Assembly (NCBI RefSeq): GCF_002078875.1
Contig: NC_034419.1
Coordinates: 18,229,516-18,293,515 of the forward strand
Source: Numida meleagris
Lineage: Eukaryota; Chordata; Aves; Galliformes; Numididae
Direction: 5' to 3'
DNA length: 64,000 nt
In this document: positions 34,643 through 46,830 of the stretch, one piece after another
Position numbering within the stretch: position 1 is the stretch's first letter
How the letters are laid out: the number at the start of each line of letters is the position of its first letter
Program-made: the position numbers and the translations under genes
Notes under the pieces: generated by a model
Seen by the model: only the letters and a program-made list of their open reading frames with translations
Databases searched by the model: none
Told to the model about the DNA's origin: nothing

Positions 34643-35149
34643 TGGGGCATCTAACGTATTGCAGGAAGATTTAGGAGAACTCTTAGTGGTGATCATCTGC
34701 TTCCACCACATGTCCCGACAGAACAGCTTCCACGAACACTAGCAGCTGTTAGGTCAGATCCACAGCACCCACTGCAGGCTAAGAGCACCAGACCCAAGAA
34801 GTTGAAGCAGGTCCCATAGTACAGGCTGGGCAGGCCATGTATTTCTGCCCAAAGGCACCTGCTTTGACTGCTGAGCCAAGACAAGCATTGGCCAATGGCT
34901 GTGCATGTGTTACCTGTACCTATCTTGGGTTCACCTCCAGTGCCACAAGCTAAGTATGAGCCAAATGCTTCCACTCTTACCCCCTCCATTTCTGAATCCC
35001 TGGGGCTGATTACCCCTGGCAATGCCGGGCCCATCCATCACGCACACAGGGCTGCACCAGGCTAATGAGATGGGAACTAGCAGCAGCGTAACAAGACGGG
35101 AAATCAATGCTCCTGTTTCCAACAACACACTTGCTGTAAAATTCTTCAG

Positions 35150-35560
35150 AGTAACTTTTGTTAACTCACAAATCACGGAGCTTAATAATTGCTTCCGAGG
35201 CTGTGTTAAGACATTACTCAAACTTTCTGCACATGTGGATAAAAACACATCACTTAAGCGAGCGGAACCCGGTCCCTCCAGTTCCTGCTGGCTGCTGCGT
35301 TGCGTCTGTAACCCACGTGCACATTTACCCTCACACCAGCATAAAGCACTAATGGATTTAGTAACCACCTGGAAATTAACTGCGGTGCTTCACTGCTATA
35401 CGTCTCAAATTAGAGTGGTTGTCTCAGGTACTGTATGTTCTCAGCGCAGGATTAATCTTTATTACACAGCTCGCCAGCCTCATTTCAATTATTTCAGCAA
35501 TTTACTGCTGTATATGGGACCTTTGGGGAACAACGAAAATATTGTTTGTGGGTTGTTTCC
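35150..35560. promoter_or_regulatory. Candidate conserved element upstream of a poly-C run
   Basis: This is 400 bases of complex, repeat-free sequence with retained CpGs. It has a CACGTG E-box near 35313, GCTTAATAATTGC near 35178 and GGATTAATC at 35449-35457 (a site type used by OTX/PITX-class homeodomains), followed by TTTATTACACAG. A 203-codon plus-strand frame covers it but continues through the poly-C run as a string of prolines and has no recognisable domain. I prefer a regulatory to a coding reading. Confidence 0.33.
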
Positions 35561-35566
35561 CTTCCT

Positions 35567-35582
35567 CCCCCCCCCCCCCCCC
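35567..35582. repeat. Poly-C run (16 C)
   Basis: Sixteen consecutive C follow a pyrimidine-rich lead-in. Such runs are prone to slippage and sequencing error, so any frame crossing this site is unreliable. Confidence 0.93.
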
Positions 35583-36779
35583 GTTCACCTTCAAGTTCTA
35601 CAAACTGCAATTCCTGATTTTCCTCACGGATGAGGAATTCCCCATTTTCGGGGAAACTTTCCTGTTTAACACTGTGACCCACAGCTCTTTCTAGGGATTT
35701 TGGTGACTACCTGAGTCCCAGGGCTGATCAGAGCTCCGGTGCGGGTGACAGGAAGGTTTAACCACGGCACCACTAAAGGAAGGAGCTGGGTGGTGGGGCA
35801 CGCACCAAGGCACCCAGCCCAGCCCAAGAAGCACGCAGCAGCTCCGGCTGCTAGTGTACAGATGTCCTTGGCACAACCCTGGAACTGCAACCGCAATGAC
35901 AAAGCAAAGCACAGCCTCAGCAGGATCCAGAATTAGGAGATGGACAAAGACGACCTGCCAACACATTTTTATCAGAGCTTTCTGTTTAAGCAGTCTGTCA
36001 GGCTCTGAATGACACAGGAACAACCAGAGGGGAATGCACAGAGCATGAAGCCAGCAGATCAGAAAGGGGCAAGCAGGGCTGAGCCCAGCACCGTTGCTGA
36101 GCTCAGTGTGCCCACTGCAGTTCCAAGCCTTGGTCAAGCCTGTGGGATGCTCCCCTGCCTGCCAATGGACCACAGCTCTCATCTCAGCCCTGCCAGCACC
36201 AGAGACCAAAATCACAGCACTTCACATAGTAAATAGCTCAATGTGAACAACAACAGCTGCTTTCTCAGTCAATATTCCCATTTAATAGCACCTAGCTCTT
36301 CATGTATTTGGGTGTAAATTTAAATTATTTGTACATATTTCTAGGCTTGAGAAGTGTGGGGAGCAGTGGATATATAAGCCACTATTCAGTACAAAATTAA
36401 TTTTAATAATTGGTGAGGTTTTCAGAAGGAAGCTGGGTTGTTGGGTTTTTTTTTGAGTTGTTGTTCTGAAATAATTTTTGCCTGATTCATGTTGTTACCT
36501 GGGAGGAGATGCCGAGTTTTATTGTTTGCTCTTTTCAGCTTCTTCCAAACTGGTGACACATCTTATCTATTAGATAGCAATCTCCTCCCGTTTTGGCACA
36601 GATGGCTGCACGGTGACATATTTTTATCAGAACTCTGTAAACTGAAAAATATTGAAAACAGGCCGAGGAGCACACTTGAGAAAACTCTAAGTGCACTTTG
36701 AGTAGAGGGACAGCAAATGTAAATGCCTGCCTTGGATTTGCCCTCCAATTTACTGTAAAGCTTATTTTAAAGTTAGCAG
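35583..36779. other. Non-coding DNA, no gene seen
   Basis: GC-richer sequence at 35690-36210 carries a 174-codon minus-strand frame overlapping plus-strand frames. From 36230 to 36480 the sequence is AT-rich with ATTAATTTTAATAATTGG near 36395. No exon or repeat family is recognised. Confidence 0.5.
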
Positions 36780-37060
36780 TCTATTTTGAGTTATGATTAA
36801 TGGTTTTGAAGAGGCTTTCTTCAGCTGCACATACCAACAAAGGATTTAGAATTAATTCACATCTTCTAACTTCTTCCTTAATGGGTTTTTAAGGTCCACT
36901 GCAAAGAATCAATCAATACCAGACTGAAAGCTCTGGCATGTAATGCATCCTGGAGCGTCAGGAAGGGCTCTGCATGAAGCAAGGTGAGTTATGGTAGTCT
37001 GAATTAATTGGAATTGTTTGCAGCAAAATAATCATTTGCATTAATTTGATTTTAGGAGAA
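36780..37060. promoter_or_regulatory. Candidate element with octamer-like and homeodomain words
   Basis: ATTAATT at 36851-36857, CAATCAATAC near 36910, AATTAATTG at 37002-37010 and ATTTGCAT (37034-37041) followed by TAAT lie within 200 bases of repeat-free AT-rich sequence. ATTTGCAT is the reverse complement of the POU octamer core ATGCAAAT. A good splice donor (AAG/GTGAGT at 36981-36989) also lies here with a possible acceptor near 36828, so a non-coding exon is an alternative reading. Confidence 0.33.
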
Positions 37061-39539
37061 GAAAACAGCAACTCAGTCTGACTTCAGAAGATGCACCAAG
37101 GGTAGATGTTTCTGGTAATCAGATAAGAAGCTTGCAAGTCTTTTCTCAATAACTTAAGTGCTGATGCATCAAGTATTTTCTTGTCAGGAAACATTTCGTT
37201 TCCAGGTCATTATTTTCAGGTCAAAGTAACATTTGCGTGTTAACTTTGGACCTAGCACATAGCACCAGTTTAACTGGCAAATCCATTTCAGTGAGATCAC
37301 TTTCCAGAATAAAGACTCCAAATTCTGGTTGCAAAAATCAGATAAATATTTGGGTTCTGAAACAGCAATGATTGGGCAAACTCTTGAGATTTAAATCAAG
37401 AAAGAGAAAAAAAAGCTGCCTTTCATTTTGTTCTCTAAGTGGAATCCACAGGATACTTCACATTGATTTCACTGCTTTAGGCAAACACATCAAGTTGTAA
37501 AGTAGCAGGTTAATAATGGAAGCACAACAATCCAAAAGTCAATCTTTGTTACTATCCAAAGCAGTGACCAGATCTCCTCACCTTTTAGTACCAAAATCTT
37601 GTACGAGAATAGAACTGAAACCATAGATGGCCAAACAAGCCATCGAACTCCACTGAACATACAATACATACAATTTACTCTCACATTATCCGCATTCTTT
37701 GCATTTTATTTATTACTTTCTGAGTGAGATACAGACAAGAAGGGAAGAGATCAGTGTGGATGTTTGGAAGTTGAATAATCTCACAAAAATAGCTATGCCT
37801 TGAGAGAAATCTGAAGTTACGGCTCTTAAAAGTCCTAAGAAGACAAAGAACAACTGTGCCACGTCCAAGGCATCAAAGAAAATAGTATCAGATATTTCAT
37901 GTGGGCAGCACTCAAAAATTTATCCCTTGCAGTAACAGTAAAGTAGGTTGAAATGTGGACGGGATCAAGGTAAAGGTCTTATCTGACAAATACAAATCTT
38001 TAGAGGAAAGATGGGGAAAAAAAAAGGAAACAGCTGCAAAAATTAGTTTCTTCTTGAAATACAATACATTCAGAAATGATTTTGTTTTAACGTATTGGAT
38101 TTTGTTACTGCTCAAGGATGTTAAGATTTAATGCATCCAATAAACAGGCAGACATCCTCTCCTCGCCTCCTTGGAAGCACAGAAGCCTCCATGAGCCCTG
38201 GAAACCGCATTCATTTCCCTTCTGGTTCAGGTCAAACTTCCTAGTTTCTGCAGAATCTGTACTGTTCTGAAAGAACAGTATGTAAAATAAGATTCAGTGG
38301 TGTAATGGAGCGTTTGTATATAGATGGTTTCCCTCTGTGTGCTCATTTCCATATATATTTTAATATATACAAATAATTAACACTGATTTTCATGTGACTG
38401 CCTTCTCCTTTATGTCCAGATGCACAGTTACAAGACAAATGCCTTCATCCCCTTTGCTGTCAGGACTAACTCAAAATAAAGCAACGGTGTCTAAAGACAA
38501 AGGAATGCAGGAGGAACAAGCACCTGCAAAGCCAGCTGCAGCTTTTCTGGGCAGGTTGGTGACCACCAGAGCCCGGGGCAGCCCCCAGCCCCAGCCTGGG
38601 CTTCCCTTGGAGCAGCCTGCAGGAAGCAGCCCCGAGTTCTCCCGCTTCTCTTATTGATCTCAGTGTACTTACAGCAACTAAATATTCCCCAGTTTGTGCT
38701 CTTCCATTCTGACCTGAATTGCTGTCCACTTACTGAAATTATCTAAGTATCTGTAGAACACAATTAGCCTTTTGAGAAGCCGGAAACAAAGGAGGGCCTT
38801 GCCTAGAGCCCTCACTATATTATCTGTACTACCTCTTTCCTCATTAATGCTGCACCTTCCCTCATTTAATCAGTGGTGCACAAAAAGCTCTCCGTAGCTC
38901 ATATGGTTGTTACCAGGATATAGGCAACACAGCAACAACTAAACTATTGAACAAAAGCTGCTTATCAGGCAGGGCTCATCTTGACACCTACCCAAGTTCA
39001 ACTTCTCTCCATCACTCCATTATTTATACTGCAACATTAGTATAAAAGTTTTTTTTTTTAATGTGAAATACTGTTACGATTTCAGAGAAGATGGGACAAG
39101 CAGTACTGCAACAGGAATTCATCCTATTTTGCTACCTTAGCTATTTCTATGGCTCTGACATAACTTTCATCCCAGTGCCTCAGCAAATAAAAACCCATGC
39201 ATCAGTTTTTGCTGGAAGGATCATACAGCATAAAATTACACTTAAGAAAAAAGATAAATCTCCCCTTTTCCTGCTGCTTATATTCATCTATGTACCAGAT
39301 TATCATTACAGCACACTACAATACGAATACCCTGTAGTCATTCTGGAATGTGCTTCAGAAGGAGTTTGCCTCTTTTAAACACCACTCCAGATATTTTTAC
39401 AGAAGATTAATTGTCTATCATGTTTATGTAAATAGGAAATCTAAGATTCTTGTGCATCCTTATTCATAAATTAAAAACAATGCTTTCCTACAGTTATCGC
39501 TATAAAGGGGAAATAGACCTTGACTAGATGTAATGAGGC
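37061..39539. other. Non-coding DNA, no gene seen
   Basis: Mostly AT-rich sequence, with a GC-richer part at 38510-38650. It contains the short inverted repeat at 38260-38280, an AT-rich simple stretch near 38350-38375 and a T run near 39050. No exon or mobile-element family is recognised. Confidence 0.5.
38260..38280. repeat. Inverted repeat, 9-bp arms, 3-base loop
   Basis: TACTGTTCT (38260-38268) and AGAACAGTA (38272-38280) are exact reverse complements around GAA. The half-sites are those of a steroid-receptor element but in everted order, TGTTCTnnnAGAACA. It is therefore not a standard glucocorticoid or androgen response element. Confidence 0.9.
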
Positions 39540-39800
39540 ATTTGTGTTCTCCATAACTATAATTTACTATTACTGCTCAAAGAGCCATCAGTTCTTGTTT
39601 AGTCTGTAAGTGACAATGAGCGAGGCTAAAATAAATTCAAATGAACTCTCTTGGGTCACCTTACTGAATTTACGGGGCATAATAAGGCATCATTCGAAAC
39701 AACTGCAATTTTGGTACCGCGAGCAATAGTCTGAGCCACTGCTTTGATTTTTCTTAGTTGATTCTCGAAGCGCCTGACTTTTGGAAGGACGGCCTCTGAT
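39540..39800. promoter_or_regulatory. CpG-retaining candidate conserved element
   Basis: Repeat-free sequence of moderate AT content keeps several CpGs (GAGCGAGG, TTACGGGG, ATTCGAAAC, TACCGCGAGC, CTCGAAGCGCC). It includes CAGTTCTTG, GCTAAAATAAATTC and a TTTGATTTTTC word. CpGs persisting outside an island suggest constraint or low germline methylation. Function is inferred. Confidence 0.28.
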
Positions 39801-42800
39801 TTACTCACAGCCCTCTAGGCAGTTGCACACAGGGTGGTGATTTGAGCACTCAAAGAGGGCACGTGAGTCATGAGGACCACAGCCCTCTGCCAGGTCCTAC
39901 CTCGCACCTCCCAGAGCTGTCTGGATTGCCCTCATAGCATTTTGCATGCACTCATTCCTTCTGCGCAGAGATGAATTCAGGAAGCATCTTCAAGCACAAG
40001 AGCCAAGAATGGTAGCCATAACCAAACACATGGCATGCCAGTGGAAAAAGACTGGCACCTAAACATCACCTTTAGAGATGAAGTCACAAGAACTTCCCTG
40101 TCTACCTCAATTTGGAGGGGAAAAATGCTTCTTCATGTTTCAAGGCTTCATTTGAAAAGATTTCCTTTCTTGCCTGTTTTACAGAAAGTGGAATAAAAGG
40201 AGGAAAAGAATAGTGAGGAAACCTCTAATTTTTCAGAAGTGTTTAAGTGAGAAAACAGTGTTTCATTATAGTTGCTATGGGAAAGGTGCTAGTGCTTAAA
40301 TAAATAAAACAAAATCCCTTCTCACTTGTTTCCTTATTTACATACGCAGTGGACCTTCTCATAATATATTTCACTGAGCAAAATAATTGCACGTGTGTGC
40401 TACAGAAGTACTCCACTGCTGCTGCCAGAAAAAAACGCTACACGCACAAGAGATTTTGCCATGAATTAGACCAGGCTGCGTTTTTTTCCACGCTTTGAGC
40501 AAGAAAAGCATTTCCTCCTTCCAGAAGCATCCACGAGGGATGCTACAACTGGCCTGCTCAGGAAAGAAGCTGCTATTACAGGCTTCCTTAACATTCTGGT
40601 TCCACCATGGGACTTTTGTGTGCTGCAAGATGCAGGACATGGCAGTGCTGGGGACTGCTGCCTGGGAGACGCTCTGCTCACATGGACACTGCTACAAACA
40701 CTTGTAAAAATGAGGAGGAGGAGGGAACAGCTGTGCCTCTAAGCCAGCTATGACAGAGACCACTTAGCACCAGCAGAACAACTTCTTGGAAGATCTCCAA
40801 CTCTAGCCAATCTCCAAAGACCAAGCTATCTGCTGTCTGCAATTTCTCTTCCAAAATGTGCTGAGTAGAAGGTAGCAAGTGCCTCTCACGGCCATCTCAT
40901 CTTTCGAGTCAAAGACGGCCAATGAAGAAACAGCAGCTCACACAGCTCAACACACTGAAAGCTGAGGAGTGAAATCCAAAGTCTAATTTAAGTAAGTGAC
41001 AAACTCCTATTGACTTCAATGAGGCGAGATAGTCTATATACGGATATGATGGCAAGCCCTCACTTTTTGTATTCCCTTACAGTCCGTGACACAATCTGTT
41101 CCAAAGAAGCGTAAGGATATTTTGCTTTTCAATTAAAATAATGTACTTACATAACACTACTGCTTTTCACTCTATTGTGCCTCGTCTTCTCTTCAGGAGC
41201 TTATCACTGTGATCCAGATTTCTTTATCCACCTTTGTATCTTATTCCCAGGGAGTTTCACACAACTTCAATACAGCAGCAGAGCTGTTCTTTGGAAATGC
41301 TTTTTCAGCTCTATTACGTATCTGAGATGAGGGTATATGATGGAGATTATTGTCATATTGCCCTTCTTCTTCTTTGTGAAGTATGAAATACAGAAATGCT
41401 TGAATACAATTTAAGGGAAATAAAACCTGAGCTATCTACAGTGTGCAAAGGCTAATCTTGAAATCACAAGGAAGTCTGTTAATTGTTCTGTTGTTAAGGA
41501 GTACAGGAAAAATAATGCATAACGAAATGTACCTCATCATAACAGCTTTCACTATGGATCATACTCTTACATTTATTAAAAATAATAAGAAACACCTCTT
41601 CATTTAATCCATCTTCAGAAGAATTTTTAGACTTCAGCTAATTATTTTAATGACTTGAAATATCACAAGCGTCTCTCTCCTAGGCACAGCAGAGAAAAGG
41701 GCTTCATTCAGGGCAAGGAAGAGCATTTACAAATGGTATTTGCACACCTGTGGTCTCCCACAGGCAGGTCAGTACCTCCAGCACAGATACTCATTTCAGA
41801 GGAGCAAGGGTGAAACCGGGGCCGCATCTTTTTGATCCTTGAATGTCATCGCAGTGCATGCTCTGCTCACCCTCAGTGAGGGGACCCGGACTTTCACCTC
41901 TTCCTGGCACAGCAACCAGGGGATCTCACACCTTGGGAATACGCCTTGGCAGAGCTCCACTATTACCATGCCCAAAGCCACTGCGGGCTGCTCTGAATTG
42001 AGGTTATAATGCCTTACAGGCTTGGCTCTTCCCAATACCTGCAACAGGAATCTTGCCATCAGAGGCCAGGTTGACACCTCATACTCACATAGCTCCTGCC
42101 ACTACTGCCTCATAAACCAATGCTACATTGCTTACAAGTCTCTAAATAAACTATTTAAATGGTTTGACATTTACTTGTCTTTACAATAGCTGTTGTAACA
42201 CAATGGAAGGCATAACAAAATGGCAGGGTAACAAGGTCTTAAGCTACAGAGAGTGAGGATCTGCTTGGATATAACAGCAGAAGGCACAGAAACACAGGAA
42301 AAAACCTGCCTACCTTTGGAAGGCCTCAGGTACACAGAGATCTCCTGAGAGTGATACCTTCACCTCCACTGCCAGCCCTTCAATGAGGGCTGGGAAGGAG
42401 TGGATCCTGGCTCCACCCCTCCTGGTCACTCAGGTACATTGCATGCAGCTGGGCTCCCCTGGGCTGGCTCTTCCTTCCTACCAGGTGCTCCATCACTGGT
42501 TCAAGCTGGGACTTAGCATTTCCACTACAGCTGTGCTTGAGAGCCCAGTGTACCCATATATTCACATTCAAGTTCCACAGACAGATCAGTTAATTGTGCA
42601 AGCATCTACAGCCCTTCCTCACAGAGCAGTGTTTAAGAGCTGCACCGCCCCCTCTCCAGTGAGCAGTGGCAATGTTTCCCCTGTGCTAATTACAAGGATC
42701 CTTAGAGCACAGAGTGGGATACAAGGACATGCGAGGTGTTTTAACTGCCCTGGATGCAGAGTGACCAGAGGCATGGCCGGCAGCACCCAGGCACCAGCGA

Positions 42801-42899
42801 GCAGCCTGCAGCCCACAGCTGGCAGTACTGTTCTGGTCACACACTGTACTGCACAGGAATTCAACAGCACATTGAAGAAAGTGTTTCTAAACATATAAT
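39801..42899. other. Non-coding DNA, no gene seen
   Basis: Mixed sequence. The AT-rich part at 41470-41600 (GTTAATTGTTC, AATAATGCATAACG) has a conserved-like texture but is weak. GC-richer 42360-42860 carries a 171-codon plus-strand frame with minus-strand overlaps and no recognisable domain. No repeat family is seen. Confidence 0.5.
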
Positions 42900-43105
42900 A
42901 TCGCATAGACAATAATGCAGTCTCTTGTAAAACTACCTTTACCTCTCTTGTTAATAACAGGTTGACATTTATGAAACTAATGAACTGTTAGCTCCATTAT
43001 GCTATATTGCAATTCCTCTGACATGATCTTTCTAATGTATTCATTTACCGAAGCCATTTGAGTCATTTAAACATCATTAAACCGTGGCATTTAAAGAATA
43101 CTTTT
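42900..43105. promoter_or_regulatory. Candidate conserved element
   Basis: Two hundred bases of AT-rich, repeat-free sequence carry GTTAATAACAGGTTGACATT near 42950-42969, CTAATGAACTG near 42978, ATTATGCTATATTGCAATTC near 42996-43015 and CATCATTAAACCGTGG near 43072-43087. The last word keeps a CpG. Dense short TAAT/ATTA words without homopolymers favour constraint, but this is inference. Confidence 0.28.
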
Positions 43106-46100
43106 TCTTCTGGGCACACCTGTGTTCACTGCACACAAAGGGGTTTTTGCTGGGCATCCAGGCCGCAGAGGTCATCTCAAAGCCTGCCTTGGTGCCTCAA
43201 AATGAAAATAATGAGCTATGCCTTCTAGCAGCAGCACTCTCATTATCACAAATTTACAGTATCATTGCTTTGGACACTCACAATAGCCTCCTGCTTTTCT
43301 TTCTGCTTCCTTTAAAATACTCCAATCAGCCTTCGTAGTAGGACACGAGAGGATTCATGAAATAATGACAGAATTATCAGTACATGATCAAAAGCCTAAA
43401 ACGCAAGCAGTAGCCTTGAGCTAGTGCAGAAGGCAACTACAGAAGTCAGCAAACATCTGGCTGTCCTGCAATTAGCTCATCTCCTCAGCCTTGGCTCTGA
43501 AGCCAGTAACCAGGAGCAAGCTCCTGCTGAATATGAAAGAGGACGTTGGATGAGAGGAGGAGGCTGCCACCTCGGCCTGGGCTGATACCAAGCATGAAAG
43601 CTGCGATGCAGATTAGAAGGTTGGTTTGAAGAATTCTGCTTTCCAGCCTGTTGGGACACGGCTCTGTTTACTTCCACCCCCTGGGACCTGTTCCCAGGTG
43701 TTGGTTGTTGTTCGTTCTGTTCCACTACAAAACTGCAATCAGACCGAGATCCAACAGTTATTTCTTTAAAAGCAGTAACACTTTTCTGTTTCATGATTTT
43801 AACAGGGAATTCCTGGACTAGAATTACAGCTTCAGCACCACTTCAATACCAGAAATAATCATATGTAAGCCTCCATAAACTGCCACAATAAACTACTCCT
43901 ACTATGAAATGAAGAACATTTCTAAGTAGTAAAAGCCATTCTACTCATCATGAACGCTTTAGCAACTATCACTACCATTTTCCACTAAAATTAACTGAAG
44001 CCAGGACCTCAGGAATACAGGACAAACACCAACCACGTGAGAAATTAGATCATGAAACCAAATTTTACTTCAGTGAGCCAGGAGTAAATAACGCAATTCT
44101 GTTTCCTCAGACCAGATCACTGCTGGCAACTACAGAGGGAGCATCAGCTGCTTTTCCTTTCCTCGTTCTGCATGTCCTGACAAGTTTTTATTCTGCCCAT
44201 GCTCACGGCTCCTTGGTGTGTAGTCTCGGTATCCCATCCCAGGCATCCCTCCAGGTCTGCAGTGTGACAGCAGGAGGTCAGCTCCCGCTGTTGGCAAGAA
44301 ACGAGGCAGCATTTTCCCCCTAGCTCACAGCAGCACATTCTGCTCCACTGCAAAACCATGTGCTGGAGCTCCCCCACAAGCGTTGAAACTAATAAAATAT
44401 TTTAATAGAAGAACAAACAAAAAACACCAATACCGTTATGCTCATTTGTTGTCTTCCATGTTTGCATTCTCAGTCTTTCACAGAAACTTCTTAAATATAT
44501 TAACGTACTTAGACGTGCACTCACTATTTTAAAGAAGGTGAAGATTCTCATATGATGATATGAGCCCAACTGGCAAAGCAAACCTAATTACTATTATTAC
44601 CAGAAAACAAAAAGCAGCAACACTTTGAGGCTTTCTGGGCTTCAGTTCACAGCAATCTTTTTTTTTTTTTTTAAAACAGTTGATCATTCATCACAAAAGG
44701 TCAAAATACTTATGGCTCTTGTAAGTAAAGGTGCACCAACTTAATGAGCAGTCTGAATGATCCTAGGTCTCCAATATCTCCATTAGTTATACATGGGAAA
44801 ACCTTAAAATGAATGAGAGGACCCGAGATTCTGAAGTGAGATTATTTTGTCTGGATTGTGACCTGCTTTGAAATCCTGCAGCTGCGTTTTCTTCTCTGAG
44901 CTTTTCAAGCAAGTTCTAGATGTCAGAAACCTTGGATATGGATGTTAAAAAGCTAAGAAAGAAAGTGAAAGGAGTTCACTGATTTAACTTCCCTCTGAAA
45001 ATCCTCCCTTTCATAGAACAAAAGGGGATATCGCTGGGATCTTTTGTTCCATTTCTGGGCCTGTGAAGGTTTGCTTTTTTTTTTCTTAATTTAGAAAAGG
45101 AACACCAAAATATTCAGAACTATGGTCAAACTAAGTTTCTTTTTCACTCTTTTTTCTCTACTGGGTTGCTATATATTCCAGCACTGTATTTATTCCTGGC
45201 TTTGAAGCACTGGGGAATTTCCTCTCTATTTTATGAGGAACCCCTGGGGTTGTGGTACCTTTGTTTCCCATCCATGAAATAGCAGCACTACCTCCAAAAG
45301 CTGCTATTGCAATGAGCAGCTACTGCTCTAAGCAAGGAAAATGCTTATGTACTAACAGCACAAGAACTGCAAGAAAAGCATAAGAACCACACAAAAAGGG
45401 GATGAGACTCCCATCACTTAACTTTTACTTAAAAGCGCTGAATGCTCAGAGCAGCAGAGCCAGAAACCTGACCAGCAACTACGAGCAAAAAGCCACACGG
45501 ACCACTTGGCTTTGTCTGTACTTCTGAAGCTTATACCACATTTCAAGGTAACTTACCAGGTGTGTAACTACTCTCCCAAGACACGGAGGATCAGTAAGAT
45601 TGCTTACTATTGCCCCACTCTGTGAAGATCTCTGTAGGACTCGGCCCACTCGTTGGCACTGAGCTCAGTGCTGGTGGCACTGAGGGGGCTGGGTGGGAGG
45701 ATGGGACGAGGCACGGGAGAGATGGGGAAGCTCCTCTGCTTTCCCACAGATCAGCAGGAGCTACTGCTGCTGATACCAAATATATTAAATTTAGAACCCC
45801 TGACAAAACACTTCCTTCAACTTTAAAATAACTGACAGGAATTGGATTAAAAAAAAAAAAAGACAGGCAGAACTGGCTTGGTGATCTGAGTGCTGCTGGC
45901 ATCACCGTGGAGCAGAGTCAGCTCCCGCGCACACGGCCCTGACCTACCTGCAGGAGCTCTGTCACCGCAGAGCCACGCAGACGTCCCCTGAGGACACAGG
46001 GGAGAGGCTGCCAGGGAAAGAACTTGCTCTTTTGCCACTGATGTCCTATATACTTTTGACCAAAAAAAAAGTTTTGTTCTCTCTGAGCATCAAAAATGCT

Positions 46101-46479
46101 TGGCAAGTGTCCCCTGTGCGTCACCACCAGGGGTGTCCACAGCACAGCCCCCCCCCGTGCTCGGGAAGATCCACAGCCAGCACGGACATTGCTGTCCATG
46201 GCCATTGCCACCTACCTACCTCATTCCTTAGGGGAAAAATCTAATGATTGAATGAAATCTTAAGTCCTCATTCATGCCATTTCCATGACTTTTGCCTTTC
46301 TTTTGTGTGCCTGTCTACTGAGCGCTCTCTGCCCTGCTTCTTACCTGGATACCTTGGTTTCAGCAGTAGTTGATGAAGCATAAAATGCTATTTAAATAAT
46401 ATCATTTCAAGAGTGAGCAAAGAACATTGCGTTTATCTTCACTAACCTTGAACATGCCTGTCCCATCTAATGAAAAATA
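43106..46479. other. Non-coding DNA, no gene seen
   Basis: Mixed composition with homopolymers (15 T at 44658-44672, 13 A at 45849-45861). GC-richer parts lie near 45650-45770 and 45900-46200, where overlapping chance frames occur on both strands. No exon, RNA gene or mobile-element family is recognised. Confidence 0.5.
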
Positions 46480-46830
46480 TGATTGAAGGGACTTATTTTA
46501 GCTTGCTATCCCAAGGCCCCCATAAAAAACGGAATGGTAATTTAATTAGTTTCCTTTCTGGTGATTAACTAGGAATTTCTAATCGTTTAATCTGAGTGCA
46601 TTTTGATTCATTAAGTATCTGCTTCCTTCTTTTTTTTTTAATGAGGTTATTAAATAACCCTGCCCAGGTAACCATTGTCATTGGTATGCAGAAGCAATAA
46701 ATATCTTGCATGAATCGGATAGGAAATATGCATGATGCAAACTGGGTTTTTCAAACCTTTTCAAGAATCACCTGATAGATGACAAATTAGCAGTTAATTT
46801 ATTCCGACAGAACTTACAAACCACGAGTCA
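46480..46830. promoter_or_regulatory. Strong candidate conserved element with homeodomain and POU words
   Basis: TTAATTAG at 46542-46549, GTGATTAACTAGG near 46561, CTAATCGTTTAATC near 46579, ATATGCAT at 46726-46733 directly followed by GATGCAAAC, and GCAGTTAATTTATTC near 46790 lie in 350 bases. One T run (near 46631-46640) interrupts otherwise complex AT-rich sequence. The spacing and variety of words resemble neural or mesodermal enhancers, but the target gene is not in this window. Confidence 0.4.

Larger units (their letters stand above)
31968..35149. other. Non-coding DNA, no gene seen
   Basis: GC-richer parts (31980-32330, 32850-33230, 34690-35040) alternate with AT-rich parts. An A-rich low-complexity stretch lies at about 33293-33362. 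Two small tandem duplications lie at 34030-34053 and 34617-34642. Overlapping frames on both strands (for example 32865-33302 plus, 32874-33218 minus) resemble no known protein. Confidence 0.5.

Noticed and set aside
35022..35633. 203-codon plus-strand open frame, the longest in the window
   Set aside because: No recognisable domain, runs into polyproline at a C homopolymer, no convincing start or exon boundary. One or so frame of this length is expected by chance in 64 kb read in six frames.
35691..36215. 174-codon minus-strand open frame
   Set aside because: Same pattern: GC-richer DNA, overlapping opposite-strand frames, no family resemblance.
38260..38280. Glucocorticoid/androgen response element
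   Set aside because: Half-sites are everted relative to the AGAACAnnnTGTTCT consensus.
42383..42898. 171-codon plus-strand open frame
   Set aside because: No recognisable domain, overlaps minus-strand frames, no splice or promoter context.
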